NCBI GenBank assembly: GCA_050949255.1
Contig: JBMNFJ010000016.1
Location: 1,148,428 to 1,212,427 of the forward strand
Direction of reading: 5' to 3'
DNA from: UBA3941 sp002385665
GTDB lineage: Bacteria > Bacillota > Clostridia > Caldicoprobacterales > UBA3941
Length of the DNA stretch: 64,000 nt
Under the pieces are notes generated by a model. It made no database searches. It saw only the letters and a program-made list of their open reading frames with translations, and was not told the origin of the DNA. The translations under genes and the position numbers were made by a program. Below, one piece after another: positions 1 through 9,286 of this stretch (position 1 is the stretch's first letter; each line of letters opens with the position of its first letter).

Positions 1-1963
1 CTATTTCAACATCAGCTTCTTGATCGCTATCATTCCACATCGTTACAGCAAGTTTATTGTCTTTAACATATGCTTTTGCAATAATAGCAGGATTATTACA
101 GGTTATAGGAACTGTATCTTTAAACTCACCATACCCTAGAATATCCCAGTATTTTTTACGAAGCTCAGTTACTTTTCTTGCATACTCATTATACTCGGGA
201 TACTTGTTAGCTAATACATCTTCACAATCCGCCTGATAACAGATTTCCATTTCATATCTGTAGCCAAACGTAAATGCATAATTTGCTACACGAGGCGCAA
301 TATATGGGAATGGATTTCGAACAGTAATAATAACATCCGGGAAGCAATATCGGAATAGCTCCGGATAATTTATGACTTCCGCTTTTTCGTTATTCTTATC
401 AGTATCAAGACGATTGCCTTCTTTGCTCGGATAAGATTCTATTCCATGCAAGCAATCTACATAAGATGAATACAGATCCGTAATATGCTCAGTAAAAAAT
501 GCGAATTCCTTATCTATTTGCTTTGTGCGAGCCTGAATGCGGTTTAACAGCTCCTTCCTACCATTCGATTGTGAAAGAGACGGCTTGCCTTTTGCATGAG
601 GATGCCGTTCATCAAAGCATGGTCTTGGCGGCATGCCCCCAATCTGATCAAATAATACTCCATCCGCACCAAACGATGCAATAAAATCAGTTTTCTCTTC
701 CATAAGCTGCTGCCATTCAGGGCAAGAAGGACAGGCAGTTGCAAAAGTTTTAGAGGTATAATTTTTTAAAAATGAACTATCATGCGATTTATTATATTGC
801 TCATAATACGGAACTCCCCATAAGCTTTTACTTTCATAGTTGCTTCCGCCATTTTTATAATAGTCAGTCGTAACATCGATTAAATGCCCTTGAAAGTAAA
901 GGGTTACTTTTCCGCCTTCTTTTTGTACAGCCTTAATATTATCTTTAAGCATTTGCTCGCCGCCAAGGGATTCGCTAACTTTCAAGTCTGGATATTGATT
1001 ATCATGACCACTATCATACCAGCCAAATAGACCAAGAGTATCGCAGCCTGTAGCAACCGCCTGTTTATAAAGCTGTGGTAAAGTATTATACTTCCACATC
1101 TCCGTACCATACTGCTGTTTGTTTATTACAAGGTAGTAACCCATCATATCTTGCACCCATCTAGGTTTACGATGGGAAGGCTTCCAAGTTTTTGACCAGT
1201 CTATATAGTCTTGTGCTCCATGATGCCAAGTACCCGTATATAGCTTCATTACAGCTGTTGGAGCTTGCCATGTCTCACCATGTTTAACAAAAGGCATCTT
1301 GTCTATTGATATCGTTATTGCACCCTGATCATCGCTATTACCCTTAACTCGAAGCTCGGTTGAATAAAAGTCATTATCATGACTTGCTAGATATAATACT
1401 TGGTCTTGATCCTCAAGAGCCATCCATTGCATACTGCCATCACCGGGATAGGTCATTGAAAGCGTATTACTATTACTTTCTCTGGTTGGACCAATACGTG
1501 CCAAATATTTCCCTATATTATAATATTTTTGTCCACTCTGTCTAGGCCATAGAAGGGCAGGCTTGCCACCTGCTAAGGTCTTGATAACACCAATGTTTGG
1601 ATAATAAAAATCAGTAATTAAAGCATCTGCTTCCTTGTTATTAATTTCAGCATCGAATATTAAATTTTCTCCCTCTAATGTAGCAGTTAATTTCAAACAT
1701 ATGTTAGTAGCTATATTATCTCTAGTTACCATTTCGTCAATAATGAACTGCAAGCTGTTTTGCCTTTCCACTATTTTAAAATTTTGATTTTTACCGAATA
1801 CAACATTCTCCCAATTACTCCCTTTTTTGAACACAATCTTAAAAGAATCTTCTACAGGAGAAGCAATTACATTTCCTATTTCAGCATGATTATTTATCAA
1901 GCATAACAATCGTCCCTTTTCATCGAAATCTACCGTCAAGTACTCATTTTGCAATCTATACAC
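1..1963 (-). CDS. DUF6259-like glycosidase, copy 1 (3' end beyond window)
   Basis: First copy of the tandem gene, reading leftward from a GTG start at 1963 and leaving the window before its stop. Where it overlaps copy 2 the sequence looks identical, except that the last 22 bases diverge: after WNDSD it reads QEADVEI where copy 2 reads NETYVDLEV. The gene therefore seems to end as a different paralogue, or a recombination junction lies here. Family and domain reasoning are given under copy 2. The reading frame is open throughout. Confidence 0.85.
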   Translation of the reverse strand, partial: MYRLQNEYLTVDFDEKGRLLCLINNHAEIGNVIASPVEDSFKIVFKKGSNWENVVFGKNQNFKIVERQNSLQFIIDEMVTRDNIATNICLKLTATLEGENLIFDAEINNKEADALITDFYYPNIGVIKTLAGGKPALLWPRQSGQKYYNIGKYLARIGPTRESNSNTLSMTYPGDGSMQWMALEDQDQVLYLASHDNDFYSTELRVKGNSDDQGAITISIDKMPFVKHGETWQAPTAVMKLYTGTWHHGAQDYIDWSKTWKPSHRKPRWVQDMMGYYLVINKQQYGTEMWKYNTLPQLYKQAVATGCDTLGLFGWYDSGHDNQYPDLKVSESLGGEQMLKDNIKAVQKEGGKVTLYFQGHLIDVTTDYYKNGGSNYESKSLWGVPYYEQYNKSHDSSFLKNYTSKTFATACPSCPEWQQLMEEKTDFIASFGADGVLFDQIGGMPPRPCFDERHPHAKGKPSLSQSNGRKELLNRIQARTKQIDKEFAFFTEHITDLYSSYVDCLHGIESYPSKEGNRLDTDKNNEKAEVINYPELFRYCFPDVIITVRNPFPYIAPRVANYAFTFGYRYEMEICYQADCEDVLANKYPEYNEYARKVTELRKKYWDILGYGEFKDTVPITCNNPAIIAKAYVKDNKLAVTMWNDSDQEADVEI

Positions 1964-2011
1964 TTCGATTACCCCCTTTTTATTTTAATAAATCATGCAA
2001 TACTACTAATT

Positions 2012-2128
2012 TTATCTATAGTACCGGATAATTCCTTCAATATCCGTTGGTGTTAAATTCCCCTGTACATAATCGTACAAGCGATAGTTGGTGTTAGTAA
2101 AATGTCTTATCAATTCAGCTATGAGTGT
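2012..2128 (-). pseudogene. Possible 3' scrap of an upstream gene inside the repeat unit
   Basis: Between gene copies, on the coding strand, 39 codons are open and end in a TAA at 2012-2014. The translation looks protein-like (LIRHFTNTNYRLYDYVQGN, then LTPTDIEGIIRYYR). It has no start codon or ribosome binding site of its own. I read it as the tail of the gene that originally lay upstream, carried along when the unit was duplicated. The same scrap recurs at 4326-4442. The protein family is not recognised, and chance is possible at this length. Confidence 0.3.
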
Positions 2129-2201
2129 TTAATCCATTAACAGGGCCACTTTATGGTTATATACACAAGAAACCTGTTCCCTCTGCATGAAGATCTAAAG
2201 C

Positions 2202-4277
2202 TCACACTTTTTCATATAATGCCAGAGCAATTTGCTGCGCTGATAAGGTTTCTGGTAGCTCTGCTTCTATAGAGTCTATAGTTGCGACTTCCAAAAGTTT
2301 ATAACCTTTTACCTCTAAATCGACATAAGTTTCATTATCGCTATCATTCCACATCGTTACAGCAAGTTTATTGTCTTTAACATATGCTTTTGCAATAATA
2401 GCAGGATTATTACAGGTTATAGGAACTGTATCTTTAAACTCACCATACCCTAGAATATCCCAGTATTTTTTACGAAGCTCAGTTACTTTTCTTGCATACT
2501 CATTATACTCGGGATACTTGTTAGCTAATACATCTTCACAATCCGCCTGATAACAGATTTCCATTTCATATCTGTAGCCAAACGTAAATGCATAATTTGC
2601 TACACGAGGCGCAATATATGGGAATGGATTTCGAACAGTAATAATAACATCCGGGAAGCAATATCGGAATAGCTCCGGATAATTTATGACTTCCGCTTTT
2701 TCGTTATTCTTATCAGTATCAAGACGATTGCCTTCTTTGCTCGGATAAGATTCTATTCCATGCAAGCAATCTACATAAGATGAATACAGATCCGTAATAT
2801 GCTCAGTAAAAAATGCGAATTCCTTATCTATTTGCTTTGTGCGAGCCTGAATGCGGTTTAACAGCTCCTTCCTACCATTCGATTGTGAAAGAGACGGCTT
2901 GCCTTTTGCATGAGGATGCCGTTCATCAAAGCATGGTCTTGGCGGCATGCCCCCAATCTGATCAAATAATACTCCATCCGCACCAAACGATGCAATAAAA
3001 TCAGTTTTCTCTTCCATAAGCTGCTGCCATTCAGGGCAAGAAGGACAGGCAGTTGCAAAAGTTTTAGAGGTATAATTTTTTAAAAATGAACTATCATGCG
3101 ATTTATTATATTGCTCATAATACGGAACTCCCCATAAGCTTTTACTTTCATAGTTGCTTCCGCCATTTTTATAATAGTCAGTCGTAACATCGATTAAATG
3201 CCCTTGAAAGTAAAGGGTTACTTTTCCGCCTTCTTTTTGTACAGCCTTAATATTATCTTTAAGCATTTGCTCGCCGCCAAGGGATTCGCTAACTTTCAAG
3301 TCTGGATATTGATTATCATGACCACTATCATACCAGCCAAATAGACCAAGAGTATCGCAGCCTGTAGCAACCGCCTGTTTATAAAGCTGTGGTAAAGTAT
3401 TATACTTCCACATCTCCGTACCATACTGCTGTTTGTTTATTACAAGGTAGTAACCCATCATATCTTGCACCCATCTAGGTTTACGATGGGAAGGCTTCCA
3501 AGTTTTTGACCAGTCTATATAGTCTTGTGCTCCATGATGCCAAGTACCCGTATATAGCTTCATTACAGCTGTTGGAGCTTGCCATGTCTCACCATGTTTA
3601 ACAAAAGGCATCTTGTCTATTGATATCGTTATTGCACCCTGATCATCGCTATTACCCTTAACTCGAAGCTCGGTTGAATAAAAGTCATTATCATGACTTG
3701 CTAGATATAATACTTGGTCTTGATCCTCAAGAGCCATCCATTGCATACTGCCATCACCGGGATAGGTCATTGAAAGCGTATTACTATTACTTTCTCTGGT
3801 TGGACCAATACGTGCCAAATATTTCCCTATATTATAATATTTTTGTCCACTCTGTCTAGGCCATAGAAGGGCAGGCTTGCCACCTGCTAAGGTCTTGATA
3901 ACACCAATGTTTGGATAATAAAAATCAGTAATTAAAGCATCTGCTTCCTTGTTATTAATTTCAGCATCGAATATTAAATTTTCTCCCTCTAATGTAGCAG
4001 TTAATTTCAAACATATGTTAGTAGCTATATTATCTCTAGTTACCATTTCGTCAATAATGAACTGCAAGCTGTTTTGCCTTTCCACTATTTTAAAATTTTG
4101 ATTTTTACCGAATACAACATTCTCCCAATTACTCCCTTTTTTGAACACAATCTTAAAAGAATCTTCTACAGGAGAAGCAATTACATTTCCTATTTCAGCA
4201 TGATTATTTATCAAGCATAACAATCGTCCCTTTTCATCGAAATCTACCGTCAAGTACTCATTTTGCAATCTATACAC
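2202..4277 (-). CDS. DUF6259-like glycoside hydrolase, copy 2 (complete)
   Basis: A 691-residue protein without a signal peptide, so probably cytoplasmic. The N-terminal ~250 residues look like a beta-sandwich. From about residue 265 (WVQDMMGYYLV) a TIM-barrel-like region follows, with segments such as GLFGWYDSGHD, VTLYFQGHLID and FGADGVLFDQIGG. The last of these resembles the beta-strand ends that carry catalytic Asp in GH27/GH36-like barrels. A short beta domain closes the protein. This arrangement fits the DUF6259 family, related to glycoside hydrolases but without a settled substrate. The GTG start follows an AAGGGGG site. It is the only complete copy in the window. Hydrolysis of a plant or host glycan is inferred from family and context only. 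Confidence 0.8.
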   Translation of the reverse strand: MYRLQNEYLTVDFDEKGRLLCLINNHAEIGNVIASPVEDSFKIVFKKGSNWENVVFGKNQNFKIVERQNSLQFIIDEMVTRDNIATNICLKLTATLEGENLIFDAEINNKEADALITDFYYPNIGVIKTLAGGKPALLWPRQSGQKYYNIGKYLARIGPTRESNSNTLSMTYPGDGSMQWMALEDQDQVLYLASHDNDFYSTELRVKGNSDDQGAITISIDKMPFVKHGETWQAPTAVMKLYTGTWHHGAQDYIDWSKTWKPSHRKPRWVQDMMGYYLVINKQQYGTEMWKYNTLPQLYKQAVATGCDTLGLFGWYDSGHDNQYPDLKVSESLGGEQMLKDNIKAVQKEGGKVTLYFQGHLIDVTTDYYKNGGSNYESKSLWGVPYYEQYNKSHDSSFLKNYTSKTFATACPSCPEWQQLMEEKTDFIASFGADGVLFDQIGGMPPRPCFDERHPHAKGKPSLSQSNGRKELLNRIQARTKQIDKEFAFFTEHITDLYSSYVDCLHGIESYPSKEGNRLDTDKNNEKAEVINYPELFRYCFPDVIITVRNPFPYIAPRVANYAFTFGYRYEMEICYQADCEDVLANKYPEYNEYARKVTELRKKYWDILGYGEFKDTVPITCNNPAIIAKAYVKDNKLAVTMWNDSDNETYVDLEVKGYKLLEVATIDSIEAELPETLSAQQIALALYEKV

Positions 4278-4325
4278 TTCGATTACCCCCTTTTTATTTT
4301 AATAAATCATGCAATACTACTAATT

Positions 4326-4442
4326 TTATCTATAGTACCGGATAATTCCTTCAATATCCGTTGGTGTTAAATTCCCCTGTACATAATCGTACAAGCGATA
4401 GTTGGTGTTAGTAAAATGTCTTATCAATTCAGCTATGAGTGT
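4326..4442 (-). pseudogene. Second copy of the possible upstream-gene scrap
   Basis: This is the exact 2314-bp repeat of the open segment at 2012-2128 and encodes the same ~38-residue tail ending in IIRYYR. The equivalent position upstream of copy 3 has been lost at the IS boundary. Confidence 0.3.
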
Positions 4443-4515
4443 TTAATCCATTAACAGGGCCACTTTATGGTTATATACACAAGAAACCTGTTCCCTCTGC
4501 ATGAAGATCTAAAGC

Positions 4516-6467
4516 TCACACTTTTTCATATAATGCCAGAGCAATTTGCTGCGCTGATAAGGTTTCTGGTAGCTCTGCTTCTATAGAGTCTATAGTTGCG
4601 ACTTCCAAAAGTTTATAACCTTTTACCTCTAAATCGACATAAGTTTCATTATCGCTATCATTCCACATCGTTACAGCAAGTTTATTGTCTTTAACATATG
4701 CTTTTGCAATAATAGCAGGATTATTACAGGTTATAGGAACTGTATCTTTAAACTCACCATACCCTAGAATATCCCAGTATTTTTTACGAAGCTCAGTTAC
4801 TTTTCTTGCATACTCATTATACTCGGGATACTTGTTAGCTAATACATCTTCACAATCCGCCTGATAACGGATTTCCATTTCATATCTGTAGCCAAACGTA
4901 AATGCATAATTTGCTACACGAGGCGCAATATATGGGAATGGATTTCGAACGGTAATAATGACATCCGGGAAGCAATATCGGAATAGCTCCGGATAATTTA
5001 TGACTTCCGCTTTTTCGTTATTCTTATCAGTATCAAGACGATTGCCTTCTTTGCTCGGATAAGATTCTATTCCATGCAAGCAATCTACATAAGATGAATA
5101 CAGATCCGTAATATGCTCAGTAAAAAATGCGAATTCCTTATCTATTTGCTTTGTGCGAGCCTGAATGCGGTTTAACAGCTCCTTCCTACCATTCGATTGT
5201 GAAAGAGACGGCTTGCCTTTTGCATGAGGATGCCGTTCATCAAAGCATGGTCTTGGCGGCATGCCCCCAATCTGATCAAATAATACTCCATCCGCACCAA
5301 ACGATGCAATAAAATCAGTTTTCTCTTCCATAAGCTGCTGCCATTCAGGGCAAGAAGGACAGGCAGTTGCAAAAGTTTTAGAGGTATAATTTTTTAAAAA
5401 TGAACTATCATGCGATTTATTATATTGCTCATAATACGGAACTCCCCATAAGCTTTTACTTTCATAGTTGCTTCCGCCATTTTTATAATAGTCAGTCGTA
5501 ACATCGATTAAATGCCCTTGAAAGTAAAGGGTTACTTTTCCGCCTTCTTTTTGTACAGCCTTAATATTATCTTTAAGCATTTGCTCGCCGCCAAGGGATT
5601 CGCTAACTTTCAAGTCTGGATATTGATTATCATGACCACTATCATACCAGCCAAATAGACCAAGAGTATCGCAGCCTGTAGCAACCGCCTGTTTATAAAG
5701 CTGTGGTAAAGTATTATACTTCCACATCTCCGTACCATACTGCTGTTTGTTTATTACAAGGTAGTAACCCATCATATCTTGCACCCATCTAGGTTTACGA
5801 TGGGAAGGCTTCCAAGTTTTTGACCAGTCTATATAGTCTTGTGCTCCATGATGCCAAGTACCCGTATATAGCTTCATTACAGCTGTTGGAGCTTGCCATG
5901 TCTCACCATGTTTAACAAAAGGCATCTTGTCTATTGATATCGTTATTGCACCCTGATCATCGCTATTACCCTTAACTCGAAGCTCGGTTGAATAAAAGTC
6001 ATTATCATGACTTGCTAGATATAATACTTGGTCTTGATCCTCAAGAGCCATCCATTGCATACTGCCATCACCGGGATAGGTCATTGAAAGCGTATTACTA
6101 TTACTTTCTCTGGTTGGACCAATACGTGCCAAATATTTCCCTATATTATAATATTTTTGTCCACTCTGTCTAGGCCATAGAAGGGCAGGCTTGCCACCTG
6201 CTAAGGTCTTGATAACACCAATGTTTGGATAATAAAAATCAGTAATTAAAGCATCTGCTTCCTTGTTATCAATTTCAGCATCGAATATTAAATTTTCTCC
6301 CTCTAATATAGCAGTTAATTTCAAACATATGTTAGTAGCTATATTATCTCTAGTTACCATTTCGTCAATAATGAACTGCAAGCTGTTTTGCCTTTTCACT
6401 ATTTTAAAATTTTGATTTTTACCGAATACAACATTCTCCCAATTACTCCCTTTTTTGAACACAATCT
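4516..6467 (-). pseudogene. DUF6259-like glycosidase, copy 3, 5'-truncated
   Basis: Third copy of the tandem gene. Homology stops at 6467, inside codons for the segment DSFKIVFKKG, so about the first 43 residues and the whole upstream region are missing. Five bases (6468-6472) separate the break from the IS256-family element. An internal ATG could allow a 648-residue product starting MFKKGSNWEN (4516-6462), but it has no clear ribosome binding site. The protein differs from copy 2 at four residues: KIVERQ to KIVKRQ, TATLEG to TAILEG, AEINNK to AEIDNK and EMEICYQ to EMEIRYQ. It is probably not expressed as a full enzyme. Confidence 0.75.
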
Positions 6468-6472
6468 GCGTT

Positions 6473-8034
6473 AGTCAAGTCCAAAATAGTGTGTAAATTG
6501 CCTCGGTTGTTAAACAGCAGCCAGCCAGACACCCAATAACAATAAACGTTTATGCCGTGAAAGCTGTTGATAATGAGTTCATGGCATGTTTGGCTGATAG
6601 ACGGGCCTTATCCCTCCTTCAAAGCATAACCCCACAAATAGAGAGTGGACGGGACTGATGTGGGAAAACATGCAATATGAGGTTCGTTGTCAACAGCCCC
6701 TGGTTTAAATGTGCGTCTTATGCAGCAGTACCGGGCTTCGGGTTTTTCTCATTCCGTATCTGGTAATAAAGCTGCATATCAAAGTATTTGCGCCCTGTCT
6801 GCCATCTTTCATCCTGTTCCATAAGCAATGCACCCATCAGCCGGATAACTGATGCTGCATTGGGAAAGATCCGAATAACCCTCTCCCGACGGCGGATTTC
6901 CTGGTTAAGCCTTTCCACACTGTTTGTAGTACGAAGCCGTTTCCGGTACTTCAAAGGCAGGGCAAGAACAGCGGTTATGTCATCAAATGCCTCATCCAGG
7001 ATGGCTGTGGCTTTCGGTGCCTTTGCTTCATAGGTTTGGATAATTCGGTCTCTGATGCTGCGGGCACTTTCAAGATCAACGGCTTCATAAAGCTGGCAAA
7101 GCTCTTCCTTAAGTTCAGGCTGTAATGCTTTCGGTGTATGATCCAAAATGTTCTTCGAAAAATGGGTTTGGCATCGTTGCCAGCCGGCTCCTTGAAAATG
7201 TCTTTTAACAGCATTAACAAGCCCTTTGTGGTCATCAGAGGTTACTAAATCAACATTCTTCAGTCCTCGTTCTTTAAGGGAGGAAAAGAATTCACCCCAG
7301 CAGCTTTCTGATTCGCTGTTGGCTAGTTGAAAACCTATGACCTCACGGTAACCTTCTTCGTTAATGCCTATGGCTATTAGCAGCCCTCTTGATCGTATAC
7401 GACCGTTTTCCCGCACCTTCACATAGATAGCATCAACTACAAGAAAAGGATAGTGGTATTTTAGAGGGCGTGTCCTAAAGGCCTCTATAATAGGGTCTAA
7501 TTTCTTGCAAAGGGCTGAGACTGTTGATTTCGAAAACTTCTTCCCACATAGTTCTTCGGTTATTATCTCCACTTTGCGGGTGGACACCCCATTTATGACC
7601 ATCTCCATCATTGCCAGAACCAATGCTTGTTCACTACGCTGATACCGGGTAAATAACTCTGTAGAGAATTGGCCATTTCGATGACGGGGAACCCGCAGTG
7701 TAAGCGTGCCTACCCGGGTAGTTAGCTCTCTATTTCTATATCCATTGCGGTATGCTGTTCGTTCTTCAGTCCGCTCATAGGGCTCTGCTCCTAATTGCTC
7801 TGAAGACTGTGCTAGTAATACTTGGTTAAATATTTCTTCCAGTAGTTTAGAAAAGGCCTTATCTTTTCCATTTGATAAAAATAATCCGTGCAAAAGTTCT
7901 TCGGTTATTGTAATATTATACTGAGCCATGGTTCTTCCTCCTCGGTTTGGTATTTGTTTGCAACTATATTTTAACCGAGGTAGAGCCTTGGCTCAAATTA
8001 TTTTTCTTTTTACACCATTATACGGACTTAATCA
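6473..8034 (-). mobile_element. IS256-family insertion sequence, copy 1
   Basis: About 1562 bp, bounded by imperfect terminal inverted repeats: AGTCAAGTCCAAAATAGTGT at 6473 and, read inward from 8034, TGATTAAGTCCGTATAATGG. Both ends match the second element at 19698-21262. It holds one transposase gene read leftward and about 245 bp of non-coding sequence behind it that differs from the other copy. The flanks (TCTGCGTT and ATATATGT) do not form a target duplication. The left flank is the broken glycosidase gene and the right flank is unrelated, which suggests a deletion next to the element after insertion. Confidence 0.9.
6718..7929 (-). CDS. IS256-family transposase
   Basis: A 403-residue mutator-type (MULE/IS256) DDE transposase. 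Asp166 (VVDAIY), Asp232 (VTSDDHKG) and Glu339 (TTNSVERLNQE) fit the catalytic triad, and CQTHF is the usual cysteine/histidine motif between the second Asp and the Glu. Length is normal for the family and the frame is intact. The ATG start at 7929 follows a GGAGGAAG site. The protein is about 90% identical by eye to the copy at 19804-21012. Both appear full length and could be active. Confidence 0.95.
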   Translation of the reverse strand: MAQYNITITEELLHGLFLSNGKDKAFSKLLEEIFNQVLLAQSSEQLGAEPYERTEERTAYRNGYRNRELTTRVGTLTLRVPRHRNGQFSTELFTRYQRSEQALVLAMMEMVINGVSTRKVEIITEELCGKKFSKSTVSALCKKLDPIIEAFRTRPLKYHYPFLVVDAIYVKVRENGRIRSRGLLIAIGINEEGYREVIGFQLANSESESCWGEFFSSLKERGLKNVDLVTSDDHKGLVNAVKRHFQGAGWQRCQTHFSKNILDHTPKALQPELKEELCQLYEAVDLESARSIRDRIIQTYEAKAPKATAILDEAFDDITAVLALPLKYRKRLRTTNSVERLNQEIRRRERVIRIFPNAASVIRLMGALLMEQDERWQTGRKYFDMQLYYQIRNEKNPKPGTAA

Positions 8035-8154
8035 ATATATGTGTCAAAATCTATTAATATTTTGTTAATTTTATATTACCATTCCCCTTCTTCCCTGTCA
8101 AGCATATTATTAACAGAGATAGAGTCAGTAGTACAAAATATGGATAAACTATGA

Positions 8155-8183
8155 TTGACATCATTCTAACATAGTTATATAAT
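8155..8183 (+). promoter_or_regulatory. Consensus sigma-A promoter for the ABC exporter operon
   Basis: TTGACA at 8155-8160 and TATAAT at 8178-8183 are separated by exactly 17 bases, a perfect consensus. The expected start point is near 8190, some 330 bases before the first ABC gene. Such a strong promoter followed by a terminator suggests control after initiation. Confidence 0.85.
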
Positions 8184-8189
8184 TATTTC

Positions 8190-8448
8190 ATCTATAGGAA
8201 AGGTGGTGAGAGGTATGGATATATCTTTTGTTCGTGGCGGTGGTTTATATACGGAATGTGCACTCATTAAAGGCTATATACGCAACAACAGAAGATCAGG
8301 ATCATGGCTGAAGTCTGAGCTTTTACCCGTCATCTGTGCCGGTTTTGCTCTGCTACGGGATAGCTGTGTCCATTTTTACCGTATTGAGTGCCTCTTGCCA
8401 CGCATATACCCTGCCTAGTCAAACAGGTATATTAATCATGTGTTGGTA
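8190..8448 (+). promoter_or_regulatory. Long 5' leader, candidate attenuator or riboswitch
   Basis: About 260 transcribed bases lie between the promoter and a terminator that precedes the exporter genes. The segment has several pairing elements, for example ATACCCTG against CAGGTAT around 8406-8430. It also contains an open frame of 71 codons (8203-8418, GTG or ATG start, GGTGGTGAG upstream, ending RIYPA) that could be a translated leader peptide. I do not recognise any known riboswitch consensus or a T-box. Either translation of the peptide or ligand binding could decide whether the terminator forms. Confidence 0.5.
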
Positions 8449-8486
8449 ACCCAGGCATTCAAACGGAAGCCTGGGTATTTTTATAC
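8449..8486 (+). terminator. Intrinsic terminator at the end of the leader
   Basis: A hairpin ACCCAGGC/GCCTGGGT (8449-8456 and 8469-8476) with a 12-base loop is followed by ATTTTTAT. It lies 43 bases before the first exporter ATG and after the only evident promoter, so it can act as an on/off switch for the operon. Confidence 0.75.
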
Positions 8487-8518
8487 CCAAATCTCAACGA
8501 TTAAGGAGTGCATAACAC

Positions 8519-9286
8519 ATGATTAAATATATAAAAACAGCTCAAATGGTTCATTTTGAAAAGACAAACGGCGGAGTAATCTATCTCCTGCCTGATGTTA
8601 TTATTAAAATATTCACCTTGGTTCCCCTGGTCTTTCTGTGGAAAGTAGTCATGTTATCGGGGGTGGATGTAGGAATGAGTATGCAACAAATGCTCTCATA
8701 TGCATATGTCAGTTCCCTGCTCTCCGACATGATGGTCGTAAATACCCCGGCGTCGGGATGGCTTAGCGAAGGAGTTCTTATGAGGCTCTATGGCCGCCCC
8801 CTCTCGATTATAGGCCAGCTCATCTCACAGACCGTAGGTGGATGGATACCCATGTTATTCTTGTTCTCACTACCCATGGCTATAGTAGCGCCCCTTGTGG
8901 GCGTAAACCTCAGGCCTGCATCCTTATGGTTTTTTGTCAGCCTGTTCCTATGCATCAGCCTGGGTTTTGCCATCGATATTCTATTTGCCTGCCTGTCAAT
9001 CAAGCTTAGAAATACGAGTTGGCTGATAAGTCGCATAAGGGCAGCCATCGTTGCCCTGCTGTCCGGGACAATAATACCTGTCAGCCTGATGCCCCTGGGA
9101 TTTGACAGGATAGTTAAATACCAGCCCTTTGCCAGCCTGGGTGGTGCCCCCCTGTCAATCTTTGTAGGTGCCTCGGATCCCTTAAGCATCCTGAAGGTAC
9201 AGATTTTCTGGAACCTGATCCTATGGCCTTTTGCATTGCTGGTATTCAAAAAATCACAGGAGGGGATGGTCAGCTATGGTGGCTAA
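8519..9286 (+). CDS. ABC-2 family exporter permease, subunit 1
   Basis: A 255-residue integral membrane protein with about six hydrophobic segments, of the uncharacterised ABC-2 permease type (COG4587-like). The ATG follows AAGGAG at a good distance. It forms a three-gene unit with a second permease (start overlaps this gene by 11 bases) and an ATPase. Exporters of this set are known only as putative drug or small-molecule efflux systems, so the substrate is unknown. The strong promoter plus conditional terminator upstream suggests induction by a transported compound, which is inference. Confidence 0.8.
   Translation: MIKYIKTAQMVHFEKTNGGVIYLLPDVIIKIFTLVPLVFLWKVVMLSGVDVGMSMQQMLSYAYVSSLLSDMMVVNTPASGWLSEGVLMRLYGRPLSIIGQLISQTVGGWIPMLFLFSLPMAIVAPLVGVNLRPASLWFFVSLFLCISLGFAIDILFACLSIKLRNTSWLISRIRAAIVALLSGTIIPVSLMPLGFDRIVKYQPFASLGGAPLSIFVGASDPLSILKVQIFWNLILWPFALLVFKKSQEGMVSYGG

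Larger units (their letters stand above)
23..6467. repeat. Tandem array, 2314-bp unit, about 2.8 copies
   Basis: The sequence repeats with a constant offset of 2314 bp. Identity between copy 1 and copy 2 starts at position 23, copy 2 against copy 3 continues to 6467, and copy 3 is then cut short. Each unit holds one DUF6259-like gene plus about 238 bp of flank. By eye copies 1 and 2 look identical where they overlap. Copy 3 differs at a handful of bases, giving four amino-acid changes (E/K, T/I, N/D, C/R). Such near identity points to recent amplification or gene conversion. An assembly artefact is less likely because copy 3 carries its own substitutions. Confidence 0.97.

Noticed and set aside
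499..1545. Small frames repeated in each tandem unit, both strands
   Set aside because: They lie inside the glycosidase gene in other frames and repeat only because the unit repeats.
23..6467. CRISPR-like or satellite array
   Set aside because: The unit is a whole gene of 2.3 kb, not short repeats with spacers.
8203..8418. A normal 71-residue gene
   Set aside because: It lies wholly between promoter and terminator, resembles no protein family I know, and is better treated as a leader peptide or chance frame.
8190..8448. Known riboswitch (M-box, T-box, guanidine, TPP, manganese)
   Set aside because: None of the conserved core sequences I know is present.
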